Assembly (NCBI GenBank): GCA_002633005.1
Contig: NMRA01000084.1
Coordinates: 896,849-956,848, forward strand
Direction of reading: 5' to 3'
Length of the DNA stretch: 60,000 nucleotides
Source of the DNA: Phoronis australis
Lineage: Eukaryota > Phoronida > Phoronidae
In this document: in pieces, positions 45,249 through 57,417 of the stretch
Position numbering within the stretch: the stretch's first letter is position 1
How the letters are laid out: every line of letters begins with the position of its first letter
The notes under the pieces: generated by a model
The model's database searches: none
Seen by the model: only the letters and a program-made list of their open reading frames with translations
What the model was told of the DNA's origin: nothing
Position numbers and translations under genes: made by a program

Positions 45249-48200
45249 TTATGCGACCCCTAAGCCTTCCCAAATGTAGACAAAATTGCACGATCATTTG
45301 CCAGTGCCATCTGGCATAGTAGCTAGTCTACTACAAAAAACTGCACCGGCATTCTCACAAACATCTTAGCTCATGGATGCAGTTGCCTTGGCTTGCAAAT
45401 AAATCAATTTTCTGGGAAACCACATCTGTTGATTAGCAAACAGTGTTTTGTTGCAAGAGCATTATTCAAGAAAGAAATACACGCGAGAACACCTGCACTT
45501 AATGTCAGAAACGAATGGTGCCTGTGAGAAACCCTGAGTGATTTGCAAAAGAGCTTGACTAGTTACCACAATTATTTCAAATAGCCAATTACATTTGACA
45601 CTTATGGAGATTTTAATTTAATATTGGCAAGATAATGAACGAGAGTAAGCGAAATCCACACTGCCTGGCCAACCCACAGGAATTCAAAAACAATTGGTGA
45701 ATCACCTAAACATGAAAACAGATTTCAACCATGCATACACATTGGTGTTGGAACACAGGCACCTAGCCTTCTGCTTAAAAAGAGACAAGGACATGGGGGG
45801 GGGGTGGAAGACATGACCTTCCTCTTCAACACTTCCTCAAAATCTTCACAAAGCATTCTTTTTAAAGACAATACCAGAGCCTTCTCTCAGCAATAGCACG
45901 TAGATGTTTTGTTACTCAACTTGGCTTGTAGTTTCAAGTGCCTTAACTAATCTAAGAATAATTCCTTGAGATAAAGTCAAGTTGCTTACCACAGCAAGTT
46001 CTACAGTAGTTTCAGTAGACGTTGAGATAGCATGACCAACATGAATTCCATGCAATTTCTTATAAATAACCAATTTGAATTGAAACAAATGGTACACCTG
46101 TAAGTGTTATGACATTGGTTTGAAAAAGCAAATGTGCCTCTGAAGAAAGGAGGAAGTTTTTAACACCATGCAGACAACGGTTTGTCAACAGCACTGCAAT
46201 CCAATTTTCTTAGAACAGCGCATATCCGTGTATTTGCAGAGTAGTTCAATACAAGGCCATTTTTTTACACTTCCATGCTGTCTGTTTTCATAGTTCTTCC
46301 AGCACTGCTATTGGCTAACACCTGAGTGGGTCCTGACCTTTTGACACCTATTGCTGTTACCCATGTCATTTTATTTCTCCTTGAAGATGAGTCATGACCT
46401 GTCTTGAAATGTAGCCCTTATTATAATAATTATTCTTCTTACATCTCCTGGCAATCCTCTCTATTGTCGTCCTGCCGATGATCAACAAACATACAGAGAG
46501 TTTGAGCGATTACGTAAAAAAATCAACAACTGGAAACACTGTTGTGCATTTAATGAATCCTGGTTTCAAGAGGGGCAGCTGCCAAATTATTCACAACACA
46601 AGGTTCGATTTTCACAGCAATTCATGCTAAAAACAACAGAAGTGCAAACAAAAATTCTTGTGTTTGACTAGTGATTCCCACAGTCATGTACTTAATTTCT
46701 TATTACTGACATTGCACAAGTAATGATTCTGACAATGACATCACAAGACAAGGCAGTTACAGAGAGTAATATTCACTGCCAGCTGTCCAATAGGGGACTG
46801 CACAAAGAAGCCCATTTCCCAAAATGGGAGTGTGAAAATCAAGAACTAGCCAAAATTCAGGAAAGTACAGATGAATTTCAAAATGCCCATTCCTCACGGC
46901 AATTTGTAAGCATACATTTTTGAAAGTGTAGTCAAAATACATGTAGAAGAGTACTATTGTCTACAGGAACTAATGGAATGAATGCCAACCACTGTCATAT
47001 TCCTTGGCCTTCGGCAGGGCATAGTTACATTATGTTAGGGAGATGCACCCACCACTGGGGTATCAAAATTTGGCATAAGCTGATGTTAACTAACCACATC
47101 ATCTATCATGCGATTCAACTCCATCTGTCTGGCCACGCACTTGACTCAGATTTTAATATTTCTCTTAAACATTATGATTTATTAGGAAATAGCTAAGGAG
47201 AACATAACCATATTTAACCGGTGAATACCAAATGGCTAACAATAGCACACCAAAACTTTCCAGTCAAGATGACGGCTGAACTGACATGCAGTACATACGT
47301 CACAGAGAAAGTGCACAACTGCTACAGAGAAGATGCTGATTAAAAACACTGCCATCTGAGCACTTGTGACAATATAATCTATACCAAGCAAATGGGTATG
47401 TTAGAAGTGCCAATGATCTAAAAAAACACCAATAAGACCATAAATATGTAACTTTGAATGATTTGATATCTGTTTCAGCTAGTAATGCAATTTCATTGTG
47501 ACAGACTGTCCCAAGTAGCCGCCTCGTATAAACCGGGTGGTAAAAATTCCTGAGGAAATCGCATGTCTGTTCAACGCTCGGCATGATTTTCCAGGCACAC
47601 AAATTGAGCCGATGGTGTCAAGAGTTTAAAGTTTTGCTGGCCTAGCCTACTCAAATCTGTTACGATAGTGTGTCTGGTTTATAGCCATTCAAGCTCCTAA
47701 CATTGCATCACAGCCAACAATGTATTACTAAACAATCAATCAATGTGACACAAATTCCTTACTTGTATTGAAGTTTCTCGCTTAATACAGGTTTTCAGGA
47801 TATAATTATGCTTTTGGGTGAGTTATTTCTCAAACAAAATGTAGATAAGTACCTTTGCTGAACGCATGAAGTCACAGCATGGCCACCTAAGATAGGGTTA
47901 TTCACTGAAAGCGACATTTAACCCATTTTTTGTCAAAACAAGTTTAGATTTATACCACTTTTTAAAATTGGTCTCAAATTTTTCAATATTTCTTCATACC
48001 AAGGTAACATAATGTCAGGTCACGGAATGATCTGAATAATATGAGCCTGGTGTGAAACAATAATGACCTTAACAGTTCCAAGCCACAAGATTAATTTTAT
48101 AAAACAAACACTTGGGTTTCAAGGCAGAAGGCAAAGCAGCTTTACTAATCTCTTAAAGTTGTCCACAAGTTTTCCATTTATATATGCCCCGCGATATTTT

Positions 48201-48324
48201 TTCTGGAAAATATTGTTGATATTTCCTAGGATTGCCATGGCAATTGAGAACTATGCACGGTCTCCAACAGAGCGTATTCCACAAACTTTTGGCAATTCTC
48301 TAACGGTTATAATTTAAAAATACC

Positions 48325-48718
48325 TTATTCAACGTGTAGATGAGCAGGAATCGGTAACCGCTCTCGGTCGTGGTTAAAAAACGATGCCGCCAACGCAACC
48401 AAGAACACCATCGTCATGCCAATTAAGGAAAACGTCGCCATTGGATCAAACAGTTCCCTGTAAACCACCCTGCAGTACCAGACAAGAGCTAGAATCATTC
48501 CAAACAGTGGGAACATGTACACACCCACTTCTAAGTCGTCACCAGCATCAAGATTCACAGGCGCAGATTCCTGTTGCTGCTGTCTGACGAGGCAGTGAAG
48601 AATACAATTGTCCGTTAAGTTGTAGGCTTGTATTGTCAAGTCCTCTCGATTCAATTCGCGTCCGTTACAAATTAGACGAACCACTTTGTTTTGGGCCAGT
48701 TCGTTGGCAAAATGAATG
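48325..48718 (-). CDS. TMUB1: TMUB exon 3 (rest of ubiquitin-like domain, two membrane segments)
   Basis: Acceptor 'tttttttcttcag'. Starts with 'IHFANELAQNKVVRLICNGR' and ends 'PAHLHVE' then stop. Contains both C-terminal hydrophobic segments. Confidence 0.93.
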
Positions 48719-51700
48719 CTGAAGAAAAAAAGAATGATGCAATTAGCTCGATCATTATAGCTGTAAACAAATTACAGATTAGATAAAGTGTATTGTAAAG
48801 CAGCGTCCGTGAAAGATTTTAATTATTATATGTTATAAAACTTGTTTCTTAGGATCATGTCACACTAACATAGTTCTCACTATGATCTCAAATACCAGAC
48901 AAAACCAAGTGAGTACCAACTAAGAAGTGTATGAACTAAGTAAGCAGCCAGTACACGTGGTCAAATAGGAGGAATGCTTTTGGCCAAAATTGCCCGTTTA
49001 TATTTATCCCCACTCTGTTTTATCAAGACACAATGACAAAATTGGACACCTGGTGTAACAGGGGCATTACTCAGATCAGTAGTGGCTTCTGGGCTTCAAA
49101 AAAACTGATACTTCATTATTACTAGAGAGGCAGGCTCGACAACAGCAGGTCATTTTATAAGCCGAGCACGGTAACGAGCAAAACCAAACTGTCTTTCATT
49201 ATCAGATTTCATGGCTCTCCAAAATTATTACCGGCATAAAAACATCATTAAATTTGAGACAAAAATCAGAAAATCGACTGGTTTCTCTTGACTGGTGCCA
49301 GTAATAAACAGGAAAGACTGATATCACAACCAAAGTTCCTCAGTTTCGTTTTATTGACAGCGCCATCGACATGCTCTTTCTCGGAAGAAACCCATATGAC
49401 AAAATGACAAAATTATCACGGATACTTAAATTATGGCTATGACAGGGGATGCCTTTCTGTTTATTTTTGAAATAATCCCCTTCACCCACCGCTTAAAATG
49501 CCCTATCGTGTCCTCAGGCCTGACTTGGACCATTCTTTCTGTGTCTGACAAGTCTTTAAGACGTAATCTGATGTGGCCCTCCATCAACTCATTGTCCTCC
49601 ACAGCGGCTGATGATGAACTCAAGTCATTATGATCTGATTCCAGATTCTCTGGAAATGGGGGCGGAGTGCTCAAATTACAAGATATAGTTGTGGGGGTAC
49701 TCAGATGCCCAGTGAGGAAATCTATCCTTCTTTTCCTCAGTTCTGTGTTAGGCAAATGACTAGTTGACTGTGAGTCAGTTGGACTGCAGGGCACTGAGTC
49801 ATTGCATGGCTCAGAAAACCCAACTGTATTGGAATCAGTGAATTCGTTCAGATTTAATTGATCTGAAGGTGTGACATGTTGATCACTAGCACTACTGCAA
49901 TCATCTGGCAATGCAGTCCTTGCATGAATGTCAACAAATGCGTTGTTATCAGCTGTAACTCCCTCGTCATGATTTTCCAAAACATCAGAAGTTGTTTTTC
50001 TGTTTAAATCAGAATGTGAAACATCAGAGACCACATCTCCATCTTTCAAATCTTGTGAAGTTGTCCCCCCACTTGAATCAGAAGGAGACACACCAGTGGC
50101 TTGTGCTGTTAAGGTAGTACTGATACCAGAGTCCGGGTCTGTATGGAACTCTTGACTGGATTCAAGGGATGAAGCAGCCTGCAAAACACCACATTGAATA
50201 AAAAGGCAATAAAGATACAAACTGTGCATTCCCGAAGTCAGTACATTTTGTGAGCCTGGCGCTGATACACGAGCAGCTTGAAGTTCTAACAGAAAAAATT
50301 GGCGATATTTGAAACATACCAAGTCAGTATTTTTCTGCACCAGTTTTCAAATCTGCATTTCCTATAAGGACATTGATGATATACTGGACAGCATTTATTC
50401 AATAAGTGTTCCTTACTTGTAAACATCTCTTCGTTTTTTACCATAAAGCATTGTTATTTATCAAGTGCAAGGCTGCCAACTGCTTTGGATTAACTCATAC
50501 TCTATACACTTTTAAGGCTTAAATCAGTACGTATCGGTTTTAAAATGTTAAGGTTTTTGACAGTTTATTTTGGTTTAGAAAATCAGATGAAAGTATCCTC
50601 TAAAATTGTTAAACAGATCAGCAAACTCAAGGCAGAAAACACTCACTGGTAAATGACAAAAACAGACAAAAGCACAAGATCCAACCAAAAAGACGCATCC
50701 ATGGTATAACTGTATGAATTTGTAATTTGGATATCAAGCTTCCCTTTCCTGATTGGTCAGTTGAGGTTAGTTTGTGAGTGACTAAGCAAAGAAAAACACC
50801 CTTACTTGGCTTTGCATTGTGGGATATCATCTGCTTTGAAAATCATGTCATTCTTACAAGAGCAAATTTCGGTGATGGACTCCAACAAACTCATGTTCAA
50901 TAGAAAATAGGAAAAGGAATTCACCAGGTTTCGTTACGCCAAATCCAGCACTGAGAACAGTGACGTCTAAAACATCAGCATGGATGAGGGAATTACAACA
51001 AGATATCGAGATTAGCTGGACCGCAGACCGGTGAGAAATCAGCCATGCCAACCAGTGACCGCAAAGCCAAAATATCAACGAGATGAACAGAGGTTTTGAA
51101 GTCAGCTTTTTGTTGATTTATATCACACCATCTTTTGATTGAAATTTAAATTTTCTGAAAATGTTGGAAATCATACAAGTTTTTATTTATGAAATATGGA
51201 TTGATGTGTAAAATGTGTTAATGATCCTGACAATGATTCAAATTCTAAAGAGACCAATATACACATAGACATTTTTGGACAAGCTCATTTTGGACTGGGA
51301 CAGGTTGAATTATAGTAGAGTTGTCCCAAAGGACAACCAGTCAAAAAGTTAATTTAAGCCCAGCTGTCGTAACTGAAATGTCTATTCTCTTTTCAGGTAC
51401 AACTGATAGTGCTTGATGGTGTTAAATGTTTCACTCTGAACAATATACAACATGTGTTTTATGACCAAAAAGCTTGCTGTATTTTGATTTTGTGTCCATT
51501 ACGATTATACGCTGCATGTCAACATGCTCTGGAAGAAATATAAACCTCCTTAACTATGCTACAAGTGAAATATTTTCAAAACTTCAAGGATCATACTTAT
51601 TCTGTTCATCTTTCAATAAGTAGTTTTTCAACTAACGAAAAGTTCAGTAACTTGGCAAACATGGCCGCTTGAACTGTATAATATGAACAATTTCTAGAAT

Positions 51701-51999
51701 AATTAACATAAAAGATATACCGGCTTGTAACATCGTCTAAACTGTGTGCCGTACAAACCGCAGACAAGAATTTCAAAACAATGCCTACTTGGTCCTTAAT
51801 CCTTATACAAATTATAGCAGAATGCCGATATTACCTGGCCCTGTTCAGCACCCTGTTGAGCAGTGTTCGTGAAGGGAGCACTGGTGAACTGTATGTCTTG
51901 CACTCCCGTGGACACCCAGGCAATAACTAAACTTATTATAATGCAGATCACAGTAAATGTGACTAGCACTTCATCACCGATTCCTTCAATAAGCGCCAT
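48325..51999 (-). CDS. TMUB1: transmembrane and ubiquitin-like domain protein (TMUB1/TMUB2 type), three exons
   Basis: Vertebrate TMUB1 (HOPS) is a membrane ubiquitin-like protein working in ER-associated degradation and receptor trafficking. CDS exons in transcript order: 51835-51999, 49490-50178, 48325-48718; 415 residues with matching phases. The N-terminus 'MALIEGIGDEVLVTFTVI' matches the vertebrate 'MTLIEGVGDEVTVLF' start and enters a membrane segment (about 11-30). Residues 56-256 are a long Ser/Thr/Asp-rich linker. The ubiquitin-like fold spans about 257-330 ('HIRLRLKDLSDTERMVQVR', 'DTIGHFKR', 'VRLICNGREL', 'DNCILHC'). Two C-terminal membrane segments lie at about 349-371 ('LFGMILALVWYC') and 378-398. 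The protein is longer than vertebrate TMUB1 (about 246) and TMUB2 because of the linker. I cannot tell whether it is closer to TMUB1 or TMUB2. Confidence 0.93.
49490..50178 (-). CDS. TMUB1: TMUB exon 2 (linker and first half of ubiquitin-like domain)
   Basis: Acceptor 'gtgttttgcag', donor 'gtgggt', 689 bases. Reading continues for some residues past the donor but loses family similarity there; the splice at 'GHFK/R' restores the ubiquitin fold in exon 3. Confidence 0.9.
51835..51999 (-). CDS. TMUB1: TMUB exon 1 (start and first membrane segment)
   Basis: ATG at 51999, 55 codons, donor 'gtaata'. The start is fixed by the conserved 'MALIEGIGDEV' N-terminus. Ends in phase 0 after '...GAEQGQ'. 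Confidence 0.92.
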
Positions 52000-52133
52000 T
52001 GTGCCTATAAAAATATAATTAAAAGTGAGCTTTATCATAGAAAACACAATTTTTTCGAGAATTTGCAGGAAAATGCGTAATTACACAGTTCAGTACAATT
52101 CATCCAGTAATTCCTATTAGGCAGAATGCTCAC

Positions 52134-52320
52134 TAGGAGGCGGTGTGGCCTAGGGAGAAGTGTCCACTTCTTTACTCAAGGTCATGGGCTTGAATCCTAC
52201 TGGGGCACACTGCTGGACCCCTGAGTCATGTCTCTAGCTCCTCAGGTCAGTTTTATCTATATGTAAATAAAGCATACAAATGGTTCCAGGTGATCAGTGC
52301 AATGGTTCTGCTGCAGCCAA
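52134..52320 (+). mobile_element. tRNA-derived SINE, 3'-truncated or diverged
   Basis: Same family as the SINE at 13554. Shared parts are 'ggaggc.gtgtggcct', a B-box-like 'atgggcttgaatcctac', 'tctagctcctcag.tc', 'aataaagcata' and 'ccaggtgatcagtgcaatgg'. The promoter boxes are more diverged, so it is an older copy. Confidence 0.8.
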
Positions 52321-52699
52321 AACTGATGCCTGCGCCAAATTGATTTGGCGCAATTCAATATGGCACGGTTGGTGAGCCAAATTGATGCCTGTACCAAACT
52401 GACGCAACCGTAAGTCACCAAATTACTGCCAGCGGTGTACAGGGTTTTTTAACGGTTATCTTAACTGAAAGTGATGACAATGAGTGTGGGATCATGTCTC
52501 CTGGCGCATGCAGTGTTAAAAATGGCCAATTGTCAATTTGGTCAACTGAATCAGTCAGTGAATAAGGACTGCTGGAAGAAAGTTTGATGCAGATTACGGG
52601 AGTATTTGTTGGAAGGAATTAAAGATATCAGCATTCTCCTAAGGTGCCCCTACATGCGCAAAAGTCCCAGGGCCCAATGTCCAACCATAAAAGGGAGCT

Positions 52700-52778
52700 T
52701 GCCCGTCTCTGTGAATGACGTTCATTTTTCCCATTGGCGGCCAATGGGAAAAATGAACGTCATTCACAGAGACGGGCA
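52700..52778. repeat. perfect 38-bp-arm hairpin
   Basis: Left arm 52700-52737 (inner part 'gttcatttttcccattgg'), spacer 'cgg' 52738-52740, right arm 52741-52778 (starts 'ccaatgggaaaaatgaac'). No mismatches. Each arm contains a 'gaatgacgttcatt' block with a CRE-like TGACGT core. Confidence 0.95.
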
Positions 52779-53215
52779 TTGCATCTGAATTTCACGACTA
52801 CTTAACTCAGTTTCATGAAACAATCACTGCGTAACCTGCTGCCATACAATAGAATTAAATGGAACTCGTGGCGGGGCCTATCTTAGAGAGAGGCCACAGT
52901 CATTAACCTTCAGGAAACTAAAATTATGAAACAGACCTTGCAAATTTTTTTACCAGATGTCCACAAGCGAAAACATGTGGCAGGGTAATGTCAATATTAT
53001 TAAACTCACGTGACACAAATATAGTCGCAAATACTTCGTTACGGTTTTTATTTCATTTTACATATGAAAAACATTTGAATTAAGTTTTCAATTAAAATCT
53101 GAACTGTTGTAATATTTTGGGATACAACGAAGCATCTTTTAAAGTTTTCTTATCAGTGAAAATATACTACATTTTTCATAATTTTGAGACTACTTCACCG
53201 AACTCTGAAGTAAAA

Positions 53216-53266
53216 ATGTCTCATTCGGCAGCAAAGGGAAAATTAATCGCTGTTATTGGCGACGAG
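53216..53266 (+). CDS. ATP6V1F: V-type proton ATPase subunit F, first coding exon
   Basis: ATG followed by 'MSHSAAKGKLIAVIGDE' and donor 'gtaaac'. The vertebrate protein starts 'MAGRGKLIAVIGDEDTV', so the exon is recognisable despite being 17 codons. Subunit F sits in the central stalk of the V1 sector that couples ATP hydrolysis to proton pumping in endomembranes. The following exons ('DTVTGFLLGG...') were not found in the rest of the window; they may lie to the right of it, with a long repeat-filled first intron. Confidence 0.85.
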
Positions 53267-53384
53267 GTAAACCTAAGCTTTCAATTTTAATGCTTATCAG
53301 TTGTACTTAAAATCTCTGTTTCACATGCACTTCTTTCACACCCCTCTATTCGCTTATATAGAGTTATAACGTGGCCAATGTTCG

Positions 53385-53539
53385 TGTAGTAATAGCCGAG
53401 ATCACCCGACCCGGGGATCGAACCCGCGACCCCCATAAAACCGGCAAGCGTGTTAACCATTCAGCTAATAGGCAATTGCCCCATAGCGAGTAGCTAACAG
53501 AGGCTCATATAATTCACCGGAAGCACATCTACAACATTC
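53385..53539 (-). mobile_element. tRNA-like SINE unit, copy 1
   Basis: On the minus strand it has an A-box-like 'tagctgaatggttaacac' and a B box 'gcgggttcgatccc', with a tRNA-like 'ggggcaattgcc' before the A box. Copy 2 lies exactly 401 bases downstream. Confidence 0.75.
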
Positions 53540-53785
53540 CCCTCTTTCCTACGGAACAGGCACGCGACAGGAAGGTGAACACCAGGATGTCTCGCATACA
53601 GCGCCATACAGGTCATCAACGTCCCTTGCCTTGGTACCTTTACCACCACAACACAGGTGAACACAAGGTCGTCTCTCATACAGGTCCTTGACTCCTGAAA
53701 CCTTCCACGCGCGCTGTCCCGAGGTCTGTGGGTACTAGTTGGCAGTGCTTCATCGGTGGATCATCCGTTTGCAGACTACGCCATT

Positions 53786-53940
53786 TGTAGTAATGGCCGA
53801 GATCACCCGACTCGGGAGTCGAACCCGCGACCCCCATAAAACCGGCAAGCGTGCTAATCATTCAGCTAATAGGCAATTGCCCCTTAGCGAGTAGCTAACA
53901 GAGGCTCATATAATTCACCGGAAGCACATCTACAACATTC
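53786..53940 (-). mobile_element. tRNA-like SINE unit, copy 2
   Basis: Matches 53385-53539 with few substitutions, including A-box and B-box motifs (B box 'gggttcgactccc'). Both copies end at 'acaacattc'. The constant 401-base spacing suggests a tandem duplication of the whole interval rather than two insertions. Confidence 0.75.
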
Positions 53941-54424
53941 GGAATGAGTACCGTTCTTCCCACCCTGCCCACAGGCACAGGCGTCCCCAGCTTCTGAACG
54001 CACCCAATAGTACACTATATATATTACAAGGTATGACACTCGGAACAAGGAATTCCACGGGTGCTTCACTTCAGCCGTCCATATCAAACACAAAGCTCAA
54101 TAAATTTGCACAAAACAAGGTTTCAACAAACCGCTATTGTTCTTCTAATACCAGCATTCAAAGTGTCCTGCTCCAGCGAGATCGCAACAAATTCGCGGTC
54201 CTGGCGTTTGTAACAAATGTAACTGCGTCTTATTACGGTGTGCGTGTCTTATATGAAGGGAGCATATAAACGCACGTGTTTCGGCATAGAATACTTTATT
54301 GGAACTAACTTAATTCACTACAAGGTGGCTTATTAAACTCCTACACAAGAAAAAAAAAATTTTTATGGGTGGGATTGAGGCAAGTTTAGCTAAAATTACT
54401 TTTTCAGTTTAAATTCGTTATTAA

Positions 54425-54905
54425 TAAAACACGAATGTTCTTTGGTCATTCAGAAGTGTTGGTATTAACAATTAAATGAATTCTATTGCATTGCTCAAGT
54501 GTTCATCCACTTATAAACAGGTGTCTGCATATGTTTGTATTCTCCGTAGCCCCCTCCATGACCTCTGTGTTATGTGAGATTTATGCATTTCTTTGAGGGT
54601 AGTCGATGGAAATAGGCATCCCATTGATAATGATATAACTCTGATGATAGTTAAGAGCTGTGTATGTCTTGGGATAAAGTTTTAATTTCCATTATGTTAT
54701 ATATTTGGGTTTGCACGAGTGTGAAGAAGATTAAGACGGTATTATCTCCTTTTTCTAAACACGACTGTTTTTTGTAATTCAGATGTAGTTGTATTGACAA
54801 GTAAATGAATTCTATTGCATTGCTCCAGTATTTTTCTTCCCACAAATAGTACCTTCTCATTTTGTATTCTCCGTAGCCCCCTCACTGACGTCAGTCTGTG
54901 TTATT
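54425..54905 (+). repeat. direct duplication, period ~330 bp
   Basis: 'aaatgaattctattgcattgctc' and 'tgtattctccgtagccccctc' occur at about 54475/54538 and again about 54806/54864, in the same order. A partial third match ('tctccgtagccc') is near 57114. Confidence 0.7.
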
Positions 54906-57417
54906 TGAGATTTCAGATTTGCGACCTGAAATTTAGAAATGTGAGCTGAGATTTTTGTCCGCACGTATCAAGTCGTAAAATGCAACCTGCAATTTCCAAC
55001 GAATGCGAGCTGAGTTTTTACACTTCATGGCAGATACCTGGCAAATATAAAGCAACTCTTGTTAATCTGACTTTTATTTGGTTGTTGCCAAATCCAAGTT
55101 CAAAAGAACACTAACCGAGAACAACCCTCCCAATGACTTGTAAGCAAGTCGCGTGAACATAGGATATGCAGAGTTGATCATTGATGCGTTTCATTGGCTA
55201 ACATTTTCGGCCATTTTTGCAAATTTCCGGATTCGCCAAAGAAAGTTTCGGGCCACTGCATAACGCGTGATAAAACGGCACAAAGCAACGGTGTTTCTAT
55301 TAAGTCTTAAGCGATAAACTTGCCAAATTTTGTGGTGGACAAATATGTTTATTTTTCACATAAGATGTCCTTATTACATGTACCAAATATCCACGACAAT
55401 ATCCCTGATATTGCACTGTGGCACTGGTCAGTCCCGTTTTTAGCATGCAAGCAGTCCCTGCAGACAATCGTGAAAGAGATGTGCGCCTCGTTTTTATCCC
55501 ATAAGACAGCCAAAGTGAAAATGACAACCTATTAATCCCTAAACGACGATCACATCTTTACTTTCAGTTGCCAAGAAATTCTCAAACCCCTTTACTTGTT
55601 TCTAGGCCTACCTGCGCGAAATATGTTTTGTCTTTCACACGTTGTTGCCAACGTAAAGTGTAGGCCTATTCCAGTGATTCAAGTGCGTGAACTCCTGCGG
55701 GCGCACCAGTTCAAAACTGCACATAAAATAGAACAGCGACAGTCCTAAATGAAAGAGTATACCGGCTTGGCTTTTTAAGGACACGGGTGTCAATGGTTTA
55801 TTTGAAAATGAACTCATAGATTCCTGGCGGTTATAAAAGACCTGATGCTTTGCGATTTTCCCTGGGACCGATATAACCCAGAACTGATATTTTTCGGTGT
55901 CCGATGTTTCCCGCATTACAAACGACCGCGCGAGGTTTCAAATTGACACGCAGCCTATATGTTGTGTTACTCTCGTTCTACTCAACAAATTCAGTTTTCA
56001 AAAAAGATTCTCAATATGTAAAAACCAAATCCCGACTTTGTTTTATTCCTCCAGAAGAAAGTTAACAATAGTGACATGCGTGTCATTTTGTGACTGACCT
56101 ATTTTTCCGTACTTGGAAGGTATTGAGGAGCAAACTTGCCATTACCCGATGGAAACTCGCACGGAGGGAGTCGCTTCATGGAAAACTAATTGTTGAGAAA
56201 CAGCATAAGTACCACATTTTTGTTGTGAAATTTGCACTGAATTGTTCATTTTGTTAAGGCATCATTTCACGGATTTTTTTCAACATGTTTTTCAAACGTC
56301 GAGTTAAGTTGCAAAATTTGGGCTGCAAACAAAAAGCGGAGGGAATTTGCACTCGGAGTTGGTTTGAATCTTTAATGACTTTGATAACAGCCTGTAGCAG
56401 GTCAAACCTAGCAAAATCACGGATACTTTTTCAACGGGCATTTTCTCCCTTTTCATATCGCAAACTTAACTACTTGAATGCATGTGTCAGTTAGAGAGCA
56501 CTAATTCAACTTTAACGTCGGCAACTTGCCTTGCGCTCTTAGAGCCTCTCAATGGCGGTCGTGAAGAACAGTTACGCCGTACCTGCATGAACGAAGTCAA
56601 TTATGGGATCTGAAATTTGTATTGAACACTGCAGGTAAGAGCATTTTATCTAAACATTTTCTCGATTATCTAAAAATTCAATTTTGGCGCGAAACATGGC
56701 GGGAAAATTTTGCGACCTGGCATTGATTAATGCGAGCTGGATTTTGAAAATGCGACCTGGGATTTTGGCTACGTCGCATAATGCGACCTAGCGATTTTAA
56801 TAGCATTGAGCCCTGGATTTATTTGTGCAAACAATGTTTACTGATGATGAAACATGTTTTCCTGTATTTCTTCGATGGTAGTTCATTGGGCATTCCTTTT
56901 GACAGTGATGTGACTGATGATAGTTAAGAGCTTATGTCTAAGGATTAAGTACAGTTGGTATGTTTTATTTGTATACTCACACCTTGTGAAGCATACACAG
57001 GTGTGAACCTGGTTTTTTATATTGATGCTCAGTGATTAAGTACTTGAGTTACCAGTTATAAACTTTCTTGTTCCTAAGCAAGATTTAAGTCCAACATGGA
57101 TTGACAATATCAATCTCCGTAGCCCACATTACTTTTTTGTTCAACAGGCCAAATCTTAAAAACTAAATTATGATACTACATAAAAATTTATGATATTCCA
57201 TACACCATGTTGATTCCAATAAAAGAAGTCTCAAAGCTGAAATTAAAACTTCATAAAAATGCCATTTCTGAAACAAACGTGAAAAAATGCTGTATTGTCT
57301 TGCACTAACTGGTATGCTTGAGTAATATATCTGTTATATGTTTATCAAAACATTACAAAACAGTACACTAACATAAACACATTTCAACAGTCTATTGTCC
57401 AGTAACTGTTTATTTAG

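Larger units (their letters stand above)
39343..48324. other. intergenic region, repeat-rich
   Basis: No recognised exon. Contains small foldbacks (39533, 45197), a TIR element (41452), an N-marked 429-bp duplication (41924), the CTAGTGGC-type tandem repeat (42.7-43.4 kb) and a direct repeat at 44.18/44.43 kb. From 45.3 to 48.3 kb I see nothing specific; part may be 3' UTR of the minus-strand TMUB gene. Confidence 0.5.
52000..53215. other. shared upstream region of TMUB and ATP6V1F
   Basis: 1.2 kb between two head-to-head start codons. It holds a truncated SINE (52134-52320) and the perfect hairpin at 52700-52778. The bases proximal to each ATG are AT-rich with no clear TATA box. It is expected to contain both promoters, but none could be placed. 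Confidence 0.5.
53267..57417. other. ATP6V1F: repeat-filled region, probably ATP6V1F intron 1
   Basis: No recognised exon. Contains two tRNA-type repeat copies (53385 and 53786), a direct duplication at 54.4-54.9 kb and GCGACCTG/GCGAGCTG motif clusters at 54.9 and 56.7 kb. Confidence 0.4.

Noticed and set aside
53400-53480. tRNA gene on the minus strand
   Set aside because: It has tRNA promoter boxes, but the acceptor stem does not pair convincingly, and the unit is duplicated with long shared non-tRNA flank, so it is a SINE-type derivative.
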